DNA of 64,000 nt from Leadbetterella sp. (GCA_019638185.1 JAHBUH010000005.1:152825-216824); one strand, 5' to 3'; positions 11,101 through 18,840 are shown, numbered from the stretch's first letter. The notes: generated by a model from the sequence alone, not told the origin. Numbers and translations: made by a program.

Positions 11101-11258
11101 CCGCTAACAGGCACTTTCCAGATGTCGCTGTCAAAACTGAAATAGGCGGTCTTTCCGTCGGGGCTGAGGGTGGGGTCGGTAGCAAAATGAGGGGTAGATT
11201 GGCTGTAGGCGGCGGTGGCCAGGCAGCAGCCCGTCAGAATAAGTAGTAACTTTTTCAT
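8172..11258 (-). CDS. Tricorn-like S41 family protease with N-terminal beta-propeller
   Basis: 1028 aa with a signal peptide (MKKLLLILTGCCLATAAYSQ), so exported, probably periplasmic. Residues ~25-600 contain repeated PD40/WD40-like blades such as LSPDGKTAYFSFDSDIW and FSPDGEYVLF. A C1-like helical region and a PDZ domain follow (~740-830, with LQKGDILTAINGV), then the S41 peptidase domain. The nucleophile Ser is in ESSLSDAEM near residue 934, after DLRFNRGGNVHD. The length and order (propeller, PDZ, S41) fit the tricorn protease family, which degrades peptides. It is a stand-alone gene with GC-rich housekeeping codon use. The next upstream gene, at 11385, is AT-rich and belongs to a different block. 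Confidence 0.93.
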   Translation of the reverse strand: MKKLLLILTGCCLATAAYSQSTPHFATDPTLSPDGKTAYFSFDSDIWKVPVSGGEALRITALEGVEINPRVSPDGKWLAFSSNQYGNFDIFVMPLEGGEIRQLTWHQATDRVENWSWDSKKIYFTSDRYNSFGSYSVDLAGGTAKRLFTHFFNTSNALAETPSGEYIFTNTMESDGQATRKRYKGENNPDLLGYHPKTGKFTQYTSYNGKDLNPTVDKNGIIYFSSDEKNGEYNLYAIHKGVKTALTEFPTSIRRPAVSANGEKVIFEKDYRLFIYEVANKQTRPLDFRVGLNNSLIKNQEFKTEGKISAFDVSPDGKKMAFVSRGELFVSDIKGKFIAKILETKERVLEVKWLKDNRTLLFNQTRNGYQNLYTVNADGSGNLKELTTDARNNRDITLNPALSQAVYLSGRDEVRLLDLATLQSSVIVKDEIWGFQNSAPSFSPDGEYVLFTAIRNFEQDIFIHHLKDKKTLNLTNTGVTEAGPVWSADGRSIYFLSNRTSPSYPFGMPNATVYRLALHWYSDPFRSDNFSKLFEDKKDSLTPKPIRIDTDGLSDRITPVSNLFGTQSGLQTFTVKDKNYIFYNSNEDMGRTRFFRTVTTDFEEDKTEKVADRPFAFMVKAADKFYVLTGGDIHTYSPESNKTEKIALSYKFLKNLENEFRQMYYEAWAGLEENFYNETFHGVDWKAQRDRYAAYLPFVNSRKDLRVLLGDLLGELNSSHLGFTSSGDEESTHLKYVTNETGIVFDGTDPYKIDHVVRKSAGMGASLQKGDILTAINGVKTDKSRDRDSYFTLPTLQEEITLELERNGKPFTVKIHPEAGFSFKDKLYDEWILESRKRVDQLSKNRIAYSHMKNMSTQALESFLLDMVEQENNKEATILDLRFNRGGNVHDKVLQFLAQRPYLKWQYRGGKLSPQSNFAPAGKPIVLLINESSLSDAEMTAAGFKALKLGTVIGTETYRWIIFTSGKSLVDGSFYRIPGWGCYTLDGQNLEFTGVTPDIYVKNTFEDRLKGNDPQLDRAVEEILKQLK

Positions 11259-11384
11259 TGATGAATAATAGTTTACAATTGATAAGTGGCCCTAAATTAC
11301 GAAATGGTACGATTAAACAGAAAATTATGAGTTATTGTTTACCGCAGTACTACAAGACTTTGAAATACCTAATAATCATAAAGG

Positions 11385-11687
11385 TTAATGCTCGTTAGGG
11401 TTATCTCCTTCTATTTCTTTCCGTTTAATGGCGTTAATGTTCATGATATAGATATAGGATTGCTCTATGCTGTTAAATAGTTCGATGCAGGTTTTGATAT
11501 TTTGATCATCTGCATTTTTAAAATCTTCTATTCTGATTCTCATCACTTCTCCGATCTCGCATTGGTCATTAAAGTCTGAAAATTCTCCGCTCATTGCCAG
11601 GTTAATAATGGTTATTTCTAATTCATCTAAAATGTTTTCCAGGGAGCGTACCAGACTGATCAGATTTTCCCGGTAAAGATTTTTCAT
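11385..11687 (-). CDS. Small acidic protein of unknown function, operator-linked
   Basis: 100 aa, no recognised family, no signal peptide and no membrane segment. It is Glu/Asp-rich and looks mostly alpha-helical (for example SLVRSLENILDELEITIINL). The gene is AT-rich, unlike the tricorn gene downstream. It starts at ATG 11687. About 40 bp upstream is a copy of the 17-bp dyad also found before the DnaB-like ATPase and the SLOG gene, so it probably belongs to the same regulon despite having its own promoter. A -7-like CACATTTG (minus strand, 11710-11717) sits between dyad and start. It could be an accessory or inhibitor of the neighbouring ATPase; that is inference from position only. Confidence 0.65.
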   Translation of the reverse strand: MKNLYRENLISLVRSLENILDELEITIINLAMSGEFSDFNDQCEIGEVMRIRIEDFKNADDQNIKTCIELFNSIEQSYIYIMNINAIKRKEIEGDNPNEH

Positions 11688-11709
11688 GATATACTGCGTT
11701 TGTTTTCTG

Positions 11710-11744
11710 CAAATGTGTCGATAATGTGCGCAGTGTATTTGCGC
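11710..11744 (-). promoter_or_regulatory. Operator O1 plus -7 box upstream of the small acidic protein
   Basis: The plus strand has GCGCA-GTGTATT-TGCGC at 11728-11744, an inverted repeat with 5-bp arms and a 7-bp centre. CAAATGTG follows towards the gene at 11710-11717 (minus-strand CACATTTG, close to the Bacteroidota -7 consensus TAnnTTTG). The distance from CAAATG to the dyad is the same as in the copy before the ATPase gene. The dyad occupies the -33 region, where no TTG is present. This fits either a repressor or an activator site. Confidence 0.6.
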
Positions 11745-11809
11745 CTGGGAATGTTTTTTATTCGACAGATTAAGGGGTAAACGTGAAGTTCCGTTTAAGG
11801 AAGAGTGTT

Positions 11810-12535
11810 TTAAAACGGAACAATATTATTTTCGTTTTTATCCAGGTACTTTCCTCCGGGAAAATACCAGAGCGGATATTTGAACTTTAGCCTGAAGTCA
11901 TCGCAGTCTTTTAAAAGCTTGGTTTTAGTGATGTACAAAAAAGCATCGTCATATTCAATCGGGTCATTGAACTTGTTTGTTTGAATAGGGTAACATGCGG
12001 GGCGATGAATAATCAGAAGATGATCTATATATTTTTCTTTGGACGAATAAAACCTAAAAGGAAAACCGTCTTCCACTCTTTTGTCAAGTAACGAAACTAA
12101 AATGATGTTTGTGTGTAAACTTTTTGCTAATACTTTCAGGTGCCTTAACACCAACTGATAGTTCTTATGTTCGCTAAAAAGAGGATTGACATCTTCTTCT
12201 AAGCTTCTCAGGTCGTCAATTACAAAATATTGAAAATTCCCTTTTTGAGTTACAATTAATTCCAGTAATTCGATCAGCGGAGGTCTGTCAATACAAATAG
12301 TATCATAGTTTTTTTTAGAGTCGGGGTATATATTCATTCTTTCTTTTTTATAGGCTATTTCCTCCGAGGATTCGCTTAAAGAGATAAAGCACACTTTTCT
12401 TGAACTATTACTTAATAAGTTCATAATAAATGACGTTTTCCCCATTCCCGGACGTCCACCCAACACAATTAACTCACCACTATCCAGATTAGTATTTTGT
12501 TCGATGAATGATAGATCAAGGTTGTATTCAAGCAT
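11810..12535 (-). CDS. DnaB-helicase-C-like / RecA-fold ATPase
   Basis: 241 aa. Walker A is GGRPGMGKTSF near residues 27-37, typical of the DnaB C-terminal domain. FISLSESSEEIAYKK follows at the position of the DnaB H1a motif, then Walker B as FVIDDLRSL, then a IILVSLLD strand. The length fits a lone RecA-fold domain without the DnaB N-terminal primase-binding part, so it is not the replicative helicase. It begins at ATG 12535 and carries its own dyad operator ~55 bp upstream. Same strand as, and ~114 bp downstream of, mcrC. Likely an ATP-driven DNA motor or nucleic-acid sensor in the defence-like island; partner proteins are inferred from shared regulation. Confidence 0.75.
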   Translation of the reverse strand: MLEYNLDLSFIEQNTNLDSGELIVLGGRPGMGKTSFIMNLLSNSSRKVCFISLSESSEEIAYKKERMNIYPDSKKNYDTICIDRPPLIELLELIVTQKGNFQYFVIDDLRSLEEDVNPLFSEHKNYQLVLRHLKVLAKSLHTNIILVSLLDKRVEDGFPFRFYSSKEKYIDHLLIIHRPACYPIQTNKFNDPIEYDDAFLYITKTKLLKDCDDFRLKFKYPLWYFPGGKYLDKNENNIVPF

Positions 12536-12572
12536 TGTTTTTCGGTTTTATAATTGTCATTCTGATATGATA

Positions 12573-12607
12573 CAAATGTGGAAGGATGGGGCGCAGTGTA
12601 TTTGCGT
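12573..12607 (-). promoter_or_regulatory. Operator O2 plus -7 box upstream of the DnaB-like ATPase
   Basis: The plus strand has GCGCA-GTGTATT-TGCGT at 12591-12607 and CAAATGTG at 12573-12580. The 12-bp core GCGCAGTGTATT and following TGCG are identical to O1, and the spacing to CAAATGTG is exactly the same. The intervening ten bases differ more than the two blocks, as expected of a functional two-part promoter element rather than a recent duplication. Confidence 0.6.
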
Positions 12608-12648
12608 TGGAGGGATGGATTTATATTTTAATTTTATATTCTAAATGG

Positions 12649-14052
12649 TTATTCATTGGTTTTTAGAGTATTAGTAATTCGCTGTATAAATACTTTTTCG
12701 GCTTCTATTAATGCTTTCATTGACTGATCGTTACGAACGTAAATACCATCAACTATAAATTTGATTTCGTTGCTATTATTCCCGTATAATGTTTCTGTAT
12801 GCGGCTCTTTAATATCTTTTGATAATGGGTAAAGCAGTCCACTTGCTATTAAGTTATTTCTATAATATCCTGAATAAGAATGTATTTGATGAAGATCATT
12901 TCTGTCAACGTCATTGTAAGTCATTTGCATTTTTTTGAATTTGGCATCAAATACGGCAATTTTTCCACTTTTTTTGTGCTCCATTACCAGATCAGGGAAT
13001 AAACGTCTTCTATAAAACTGATTTGGATAAATTCGTATTTCTTCTTGTCCATGGACAAACCAATCTGGGAAATTTCGACTTAAAAGTTTTTCAAGGTAGA
13101 GTTCAAATAATTCTGCAATGTCAAACAGATAACCACTTGTCGCCAAGTTTTGCTTTTCATTGTCGAACATTAGGTCTTTATTTAATAAAATTATTTCTGC
13201 ATACTCCAATACTTTTTTGAAACCACTATACATGGGGTTGTTAATAGTTTGATGAGTTTTGGCTTTTTGTATTGTTTCATAGTTAACAAATCGCCCGGAA
13301 TATTGTTGTTTTAATAATTGACTTAAACCCAGTAAACGACTATGAATTTCTCTGCCAAAAATACTTTCTAATTTCCTCAACGCTAAATGTAAAACATCAA
13401 CGATTTCTTGAATATACTTTTGTTCTCTGAAAGTTGTCGTTAGCTTCCCTTGAAACGGGATATCTCTTTTTAGATATTCATTAAAATTTATACTTCCTCG
13501 AACTTTTTGACTTCTTTCCTGATGTTTTTGATATTGCTGTGGTAAACCTAAAACAACTGCTTTTTCTAATGATTGAATGAATAAATGAGCAATGATAAAT
13601 AAAAACTGATTTTCTGTTTTGTCCTTTTTGGCTTTGACCATTTCATTTTCTACGTAAATGTCATTTACGAAGTTGAGCATACGTTTCAGAAAGGTGTCGC
13701 CATATTCTGTCGTGATATTGATTTTGCAGCCCTTGTAAAAAACAACACCAGCATACAAACCCGTTTGAATATAATATTCTTTTTCTTGGTTGATTCCTTC
13801 TTTGGAGTATAATTTCAGAATTAGACGTTCTTGATCTTGTTCAAAAATGCGATTGCGTTTGAAGTTAAATACTTTGACTTGTTTTGGTTGTTCTACTCCA
13901 AGTTTTAATTCATAGACTGATGAAAAAATTTGTTGTAATTTGTTTTTATTAGCCTTCGTGTCTTTTACGTTAAATTCCTTACACAAAGCCGATTCTGAAA
14001 TTGGAGCTTTTTTTTTATAAAAATTATGATTGACGGGACGGTTAATTTTCAT
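12649..14052 (-). CDS. mcrC: McrC-family restriction endonuclease subunit
   Basis: 467 aa, AT-rich. The C-terminal half has a PD-(D/E)XK nuclease core: FPDLVME near residue 354 and VFDAKFKK near 373 (Asp, Asp and Lys of the active site). The N-terminal region (DQERLILKLYSKEG, YAGVVFYKGCKINI) and the middle (SRLLGLSQLLKQQYSGRF) resemble McrC/LlaJI-type subunits. The ATG at 14052 overlaps the end of mcrB by 11 bp, so the two are translationally coupled. In McrBC systems McrC is recruited by the GTP-driven McrB ring and cuts modified or specific DNA. The recognised modification here cannot be read from sequence. Confidence 0.88.
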   Translation of the reverse strand: MKINRPVNHNFYKKKAPISESALCKEFNVKDTKANKNKLQQIFSSVYELKLGVEQPKQVKVFNFKRNRIFEQDQERLILKLYSKEGINQEKEYYIQTGLYAGVVFYKGCKINITTEYGDTFLKRMLNFVNDIYVENEMVKAKKDKTENQFLFIIAHLFIQSLEKAVVLGLPQQYQKHQERSQKVRGSINFNEYLKRDIPFQGKLTTTFREQKYIQEIVDVLHLALRKLESIFGREIHSRLLGLSQLLKQQYSGRFVNYETIQKAKTHQTINNPMYSGFKKVLEYAEIILLNKDLMFDNEKQNLATSGYLFDIAELFELYLEKLLSRNFPDWFVHGQEEIRIYPNQFYRRRLFPDLVMEHKKSGKIAVFDAKFKKMQMTYNDVDRNDLHQIHSYSGYYRNNLIASGLLYPLSKDIKEPHTETLYGNNSNEIKFIVDGIYVRNDQSMKALIEAEKVFIQRITNTLKTNE

Positions 14053-15895
14053 TTTTCCCTAAAGGTTTTTTAAATCTATTTAACGCTTCTTCTAATTTAT
14101 CATCTAATTCACGTTCTGTATGAAATGCTCTTAGATACTCTTTTAATGTTGGTCGTAAAAACAAGTTGAATAACTTTTCTACATTATCGGGTGTAATTTC
14201 TTTACGATTAGCTACATGGTTAATCTTCATAAAGAATGAATGACCAAACTCATAAGATTTACCAAGAGTTAATGTTTCTGTTTCTGTTTTAACAGGTTTG
14301 TTTTTATCATCTCTTCCTGATATATATTCGTTTAATAACTTACAAGCTTCTATATATTTATTGATATTATCATAATTCCCGTTATCTTCAATTACTTCAT
14401 AATCGCAATCTTTTCTTTCCCACTTAAATCTTCTGCGGAGTGCTAAATCAAAAGCATCAATACTTTTATCAACATCATTCATCATTCCGATAAAAAATAT
14501 ATTCTTAGGGATACCAAACTTTACTTCTCCACTTTTTTCATCATAATTATATGCTAATTTTTTATACTCACTATTATGAGGATTGTCTTCAATTAGCTGT
14601 TCTATAAGTGTCGAATATTGTGTTTTTACTAAATACTTTCCGCGTCCATCATCCCGGTAATCTTTTTCCAATAGTGACAAGGTTTCTCCAAATACAGTTG
14701 AAAGGTTTGCTCTGTTGATTTCATCCACAATAAAATAATATGTGGGCATTTCTTTTTTTTCATTTTTTGGTAATGCTTCCCATTCTATTAATGCTTCTTT
14801 TGCTTTGATACAAAATTTTTTGAAAACGCCATTTACCAATTCAAAACGAATATTCCCATTTTCAGAAACACCCTTGGGTTTTATGCCTTCAATAAAATCT
14901 TCGTATGTAAATGATGGGTGAAATTGTAAATATTCGTATCGTGATCTATCCCCATGACAAATAAACCCTAAACTATTACGAACTGAATAAGTTTTACCCG
15001 TCCCTGGGGGGCCATACATAATAACGTTGGGATTAAACTCGTCTATTATGTTTTTTGAGGTTATATAGCGTAGTAAGAAACGTGAAAGAAGAACGAGTTC
15101 AATCTTGTCTTCCCCAATGACATTTAATAATCCTTTTACTGCATTGCAGATATGGTGATTTTTTTCGAAAATACCCTTATCCTTGCCGCTATTACCAAAA
15201 AAGTCCTCATATAATTCTTCTATCCATGGTTCAGAATAGATAAATATGAAGTCTGACCAATTATCTAAAACAGCCAATTTCATTAGGATCTGCTTGGCAG
15301 CATAATCACCTCTGTTTACAATTCTGTCTACAATGTTAGCTTTTTTTTCTACATCAGTCTCTGTCACAATATCCTTAATCAACCCTTTTATTTTTTCGGC
15401 AAAAAAGTGTTTTGCTTCTTCGTATGTCGCTTTAGGATTGTTCTCTTTCTCAATGTGATAAGTTCCAGTATTATCATTATTGCGTTTTACTTCGAAGTTT
15501 TTAGCAAAACCTGGTTTAGAAGAGCCTAAGATCTCGCGAGTTGTTCGTTCTAAAAAGTTACATAAATACCCACCTGGTAAACCTTTAGTAGCATTATCCT
15601 TAGTATTTGTATAATCTTCTAATTCGAATGTGTCGTTTTCAATTTTATGTCTGTATTCTTCCCAATTGCCAATTAGTTCTTCAATCTTTTTCTTAAGGGA
15701 TTCTTTTTCTTTCTCGTTAACCCCATTTTTGAACGTTTTCCAAAGTTCTTTGATTAAATCTTGTCTCTCGGTTGATAATTTTATACTTTCCATAAGTGTT
15801 TTATTAACTACATTTTGTATTTGTTTTTTTAATTGATAATATTCCCCTTGGGTGAAGAATTGTGAAGTTATGAACTTAAAAATCAATACTGTCAA
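14042..15895 (-). CDS. mcrB: McrB-family AAA+ GTPase subunit
   Basis: 617 aa from a TTG at 15895, or 583 aa from ATG 15793. The 34 codons between look protein-like and the TTG lies 3 bp after the upstream stop, so the longer form is given, but the start is uncertain. Walker A is MYGPPGTGKTYSV (~295), Walker B is VDEINRANLSTVFGETL (~385). The McrB signature follows: GMMNDVDKSIDAFD with sensor ALRRRF (~470-485). The N-terminal ~250 residues contain a charged, coiled-coil-like stretch and no recognised methyl-DNA-binding domain, so its specificity is unknown. It forms an operon with mcrC. The gene is markedly more AT-rich than the DUF2779 gene directly upstream. Confidence 0.88.
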   Translation of the reverse strand: MTVLIFKFITSQFFTQGEYYQLKKQIQNVVNKTLMESIKLSTERQDLIKELWKTFKNGVNEKEKESLKKKIEELIGNWEEYRHKIENDTFELEDYTNTKDNATKGLPGGYLCNFLERTTREILGSSKPGFAKNFEVKRNNDNTGTYHIEKENNPKATYEEAKHFFAEKIKGLIKDIVTETDVEKKANIVDRIVNRGDYAAKQILMKLAVLDNWSDFIFIYSEPWIEELYEDFFGNSGKDKGIFEKNHHICNAVKGLLNVIGEDKIELVLLSRFLLRYITSKNIIDEFNPNVIMYGPPGTGKTYSVRNSLGFICHGDRSRYEYLQFHPSFTYEDFIEGIKPKGVSENGNIRFELVNGVFKKFCIKAKEALIEWEALPKNEKKEMPTYYFIVDEINRANLSTVFGETLSLLEKDYRDDGRGKYLVKTQYSTLIEQLIEDNPHNSEYKKLAYNYDEKSGEVKFGIPKNIFFIGMMNDVDKSIDAFDLALRRRFKWERKDCDYEVIEDNGNYDNINKYIEACKLLNEYISGRDDKNKPVKTETETLTLGKSYEFGHSFFMKINHVANRKEITPDNVEKLFNLFLRPTLKEYLRAFHTERELDDKLEEALNRFKKPLGKNEN

Positions 15896-15898
15896 TTT

Positions 15899-17374
15899 TT
15901 ATTTTGCTTTTTTAATTAACTTCCTCAACCTCCTCAAAATCATCACCATCGCCCAAGTATCCAGTTCACAATAAGCCAGCATATCTTTAATCAACTGCTC
16001 ATTATCATCATGCGGCTGATTATTAACAAAATGTTTGACATAGGCACTAAGCGCCTCGCCGCCATTAGATATGGCCATTCCCTTGTACGATAAATCGGCC
16101 ATTACGGGCAGTACTTTTTTGATGGAGCAAGAGCCTTGCTGGTCGGGATGGTAATAATAGAACTGCTTGAAGGGCGTGAGCAAATCCTGCATTCGGGCAG
16201 TTAAATCTTCGGCCCAGGTATGGTATTCGGGGGCTGCACTTGCCCATTCTGTTATCCTGCTCTTTTCAAAGGTTTCGTAAAAAGATAGTATGGTTCCTTG
16301 TGGGCCTATATCCCGGTGTAATTGACTAAATAAGGCCTTTCGGGGATCAGTGGAAGCCGTATGCAGGTACTCCCGATGCTCAATGGTGCCATCTGCCTGT
16401 TCTATATGAAGGGAGTATTGGAACGGTATCTGCATATAAGGCCGGGTGCCGTCAAAGGGCGGAATGGCGGGGTTGAAAGTCTCAAAATCTAAATGATAGA
16501 TGGGGTATTCAAGACCCTCGATAAACGCTCGTATTTGCTCGGGGTTAACATGGGGTTTCCCTGATAGGGCAGTTTCCTTTTGTATTAAATGCTTGTCCGG
16601 GGTTTGGTCATCTATAAGCAGGTCTTTGATCAGATGAATGCCCGAAGACCAGAGTCCTATCAGCTTTTTCTTTTGACCGCGATATAATTCAAAAACAGAG
16701 CCTTTGGGTAGAGCGGCGTTAAATTCATCTTTAAATACGTTACTGTATTCACCCTTAGTCAGGTCTTCAAGACGGAACTCGGGGCATACGGGCTGATCCA
16801 TGACGGCCAGCATCCTTTGTGCCAGTGCCGGAACCTGAAGAAGGAATTCGCTTACCTGTTCACTGACCTCTTCGAAGTAGAATAGATCCCGGGTAGAGAG
16901 TTCTCCCTGACGGATATACTGATTATTGACCAGCATCACCCGGACAGCATTAATTTTTAACCCGCATTTTTCCAGTACAAATCGTTGAAACGCCAAATCA
17001 TGAATGTGGGTTTCCTTCAGTTTGGTGGAGGATTTCACCTCGATGATGTCCCATTCCTCCTTCCCGGAAGGGACCAGGATATCTACCCTTACATAAAACC
17101 GGCTGGTGAGAAAGCCAGCTTCAAAAATAGGTTTGCGGTTCCTCAGGGCTAGACGGGTTTGCCGGATATTGGGAAGAAAATCGAAGGGAGTTAAGTCAAT
17201 ACCTTCCTCAAAATATTGTTGAGCTAATAGACCCACTTCTGTACCGCTTTCAAATATCTGTTGCGAAAAAGCATCCGGCGGAGGGATGGTTTCGGGCTGA
17301 TTGACCACACGCCACAAAAGGGCTTCGGAGTCTAAGCCGTTGAGAAATTTTGATTTGGTTAACAGTTTGGGCAT
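15899..17374 (-). CDS. DUF2779 protein: PD-(D/E)XK domain joined to a DEDD exonuclease-like domain
   Basis: 491 aa from ATG 17374. This start gives MPKLLTKSKFLNGL, the usual opening of the family, and removes an 89-bp overlap with the upstream gene; an ATG at 17467 would add 31 residues. Residues ~105-125 (EWDIIEVKSSTK) look like a Cas4/RecB-type PD-(D/E)XK centre. From ~290, YHLDFETFNP supplies the D-x-E of a DEDD exonuclease, and CELDTWAMVMILRRL near 465 gives a later acid. So the protein probably has two nuclease centres. It lacks the four Cys of Cas4-type Fe-S nucleases as far as I can see. The 4-bp gap from the SLOG gene indicates one operon. Role inferred: DNA processing in the defence-like island. 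Confidence 0.8.
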   Translation of the reverse strand: MPKLLTKSKFLNGLDSEALLWRVVNQPETIPPPDAFSQQIFESGTEVGLLAQQYFEEGIDLTPFDFLPNIRQTRLALRNRKPIFEAGFLTSRFYVRVDILVPSGKEEWDIIEVKSSTKLKETHIHDLAFQRFVLEKCGLKINAVRVMLVNNQYIRQGELSTRDLFYFEEVSEQVSEFLLQVPALAQRMLAVMDQPVCPEFRLEDLTKGEYSNVFKDEFNAALPKGSVFELYRGQKKKLIGLWSSGIHLIKDLLIDDQTPDKHLIQKETALSGKPHVNPEQIRAFIEGLEYPIYHLDFETFNPAIPPFDGTRPYMQIPFQYSLHIEQADGTIEHREYLHTASTDPRKALFSQLHRDIGPQGTILSFYETFEKSRITEWASAAPEYHTWAEDLTARMQDLLTPFKQFYYYHPDQQGSCSIKKVLPVMADLSYKGMAISNGGEALSAYVKHFVNNQPHDDNEQLIKDMLAYCELDTWAMVMILRRLRKLIKKAK

Positions 17375-17378
17375 ATTT

Positions 17379-17729
17379 TCAGGTAAATGTGTAAATAAAG
17401 GTACGAAATTCTTTTTGCGTTTTTTGGGAGTACTCAATGCTCCTTCGGGTACCGGCCGATTTTCCATCCCAAAATGCCACGATCAAATCGGCTTTGTCAA
17501 CAATCAGTCTGTTCCGAAAAATACCGGCCGATTTCCCATACTTTTTCCAATCGGGCAGCACTATTTCAATGGGTATATCGAATTCTTTCGCATACTTTTC
17601 GGCGAGTTGATCAGCACCTTTCGCACCACCCGAAATGATTTTTGTAATCCCCGGAAACAATTTCATTTTTTCTTTCAAATACGCATAATCGTTAAAATTA
17701 CGACTTCCAATTAGGGCTATTATCATCAT
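17379..17729 (-). CDS. SLOG-family protein (DUF2493-like)
   Basis: About 116 aa from ATG 17729 (17726 is an alternative). It opens with the Rossmann-type strand MMIIALIGSRNF. The family motifs follow: ISGGAKGADQLAEKYA (nucleotide-binding GG-x-GAD loop), LPDWKKYGKSAGIFRN and IVAFWDGKSAGT. SLOG proteins bind or hydrolyse nucleotide-derived ligands, and some act as sensors in antiphage systems. It is the first gene after operator O3 and directly precedes the DUF2779 nuclease, so a signalling or switch role is plausible but inferred. It is short, with no fused effector domain. Confidence 0.82.
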   Translation of the reverse strand: MMIIALIGSRNFNDYAYLKEKMKLFPGITKIISGGAKGADQLAEKYAKEFDIPIEIVLPDWKKYGKSAGIFRNRLIVDKADLIVAFWDGKSAGTRRSIEYSQKTQKEFRTFIYTFT

Positions 17730-17761
17730 CTTTGAATTAAAATCCAAAGAAAACAGCCGGT

Positions 17762-17778
17762 GTGCAGCCTATTTGCGC
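17762..17778 (-). promoter_or_regulatory. Operator O3 between the WYL gene and the SLOG gene
   Basis: The plus strand reads GTGCA-GCCTATT-TGCGC, a third copy of the dyad (GCGCA-N7-TGCGC) with two substitutions in the centre and one in an arm. It overlaps the WYL stop codon and lies 33 bp before the SLOG start. Towards the gene a minus-strand TTCTTTG sits about where CACATTTG sits in O1 and O2. It therefore likely controls the SLOG-DUF2779-mcrB-mcrC operon. Confidence 0.5.
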
Positions 17779-18788
17779 TATGAAAAATTATGGTAAGCCT
17801 TTTTGATTTTTTCTAAAATGGATTGTTTTAATTCTATGGGTTTAAGTACTTTTAAATGGTTAGAATGCGCTAGAACCCAGTTTTCCAGCTCCTGGTTAAT
17901 GACTAACCGGAAGCTGAATGTATAAACATGGGCATCGTTACATAATAATTGTTGGCTTTTGTGCAAAGGCTTAGTCAGCAGAAAAGGGGCAAAATCTGCA
18001 TCCACCTCGATACCAACCGTTTGAGCGGGTTGACCGGTATAGGTGATGCCCAGGGTATTACCAAAGTACTCTTCCGCATTAAAGTTTCCTTCCTGGTAGG
18101 TATAACCCACGGCTTCCGAAACCTCTTCCATACGGTCTAAAGCCAGGGTGATAATATATTTCCCCTGATCGTGCCAACCCAACAGGTACCAGCGCCCGTC
18201 AAATTCTTTTAGTAAATAGGGGTGGATGATGTGGTGTTTTACGGCGCTGTCTGTGAACTTCTTATAGCCGATGTGGAGTACGGTTTTAGTTTCAATATGA
18301 TTCAGTAATGATTGCAGGTAATGGATGCCCCTGGCCTCTTCGTCTTTTTCAAAAGAAATGGCGTATTGATTTTCTTCCTGTAACTTTATATACAGTTTAC
18401 TCTCAAATTTCCTGTAGATAGGATTAAGGTCGTTAAAGAAATCAAAACCTCTGTACTGTCCGAGAACTTTGGCCGCCGTACCGATAGCCCTGAAATCATT
18501 TTTATTTAACGTAGCGTTCTTGATAGAATAATCCGGGTCTTCATAAAAATACTGGCCATTTTCGGTTTTAATCGGAGCGAAATAACCCAAATCGCCCGAT
18601 CGCATAACTTTAATGTCGTTCTGGATGGTCCGTTTGGAAGGTATATTTCGGGTATCCCGGTGGGCCACTTCATCGGCATATTCCGCACAGGCATTGGCCA
18701 GTTCTTCCCAACTCCATTTTCTGTTACGCCTTTGCAGGCAATTATTAATGGTGTGGTAACGCAACAGGGCATCTAAATTTACAGGCAT
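17778..18788 (-). CDS. WYL-domain transcriptional regulator
   Basis: 336 aa, ATG at 18788. The N-terminal ~90 residues form a DNA-binding region (WSWEELANACAEYA, then RTIQNDIKVMR as a probable recognition helix). The WYL domain occupies ~160-330, with HIIHPYLLKEFDGRWYLLGW carrying the W-Y-L signature and TLALDRMEEV after it. WYL regulators of the BrxR/CapW kind repress or sense in phage-defence loci and bind inverted repeats as dimers. The operator dyads O1-O3 in this island have the right form. It is the promoter-distal boundary of the island. Whether it represses or activates cannot be read from sequence. Confidence 0.88.
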   Translation of the reverse strand: MPVNLDALLRYHTINNCLQRRNRKWSWEELANACAEYADEVAHRDTRNIPSKRTIQNDIKVMRSGDLGYFAPIKTENGQYFYEDPDYSIKNATLNKNDFRAIGTAAKVLGQYRGFDFFNDLNPIYRKFESKLYIKLQEENQYAISFEKDEEARGIHYLQSLLNHIETKTVLHIGYKKFTDSAVKHHIIHPYLLKEFDGRWYLLGWHDQGKYIITLALDRMEEVSEAVGYTYQEGNFNAEEYFGNTLGITYTGQPAQTVGIEVDADFAPFLLTKPLHKSQQLLCNDAHVYTFSFRLVINQELENWVLAHSNHLKVLKPIELKQSILEKIKKAYHNFS

Positions 18789-18840
18789 CGGGTTTAAGGT
18801 TTGAAGCTTGTAAAGTTAACCAAATTTCTCCTCACATAAA

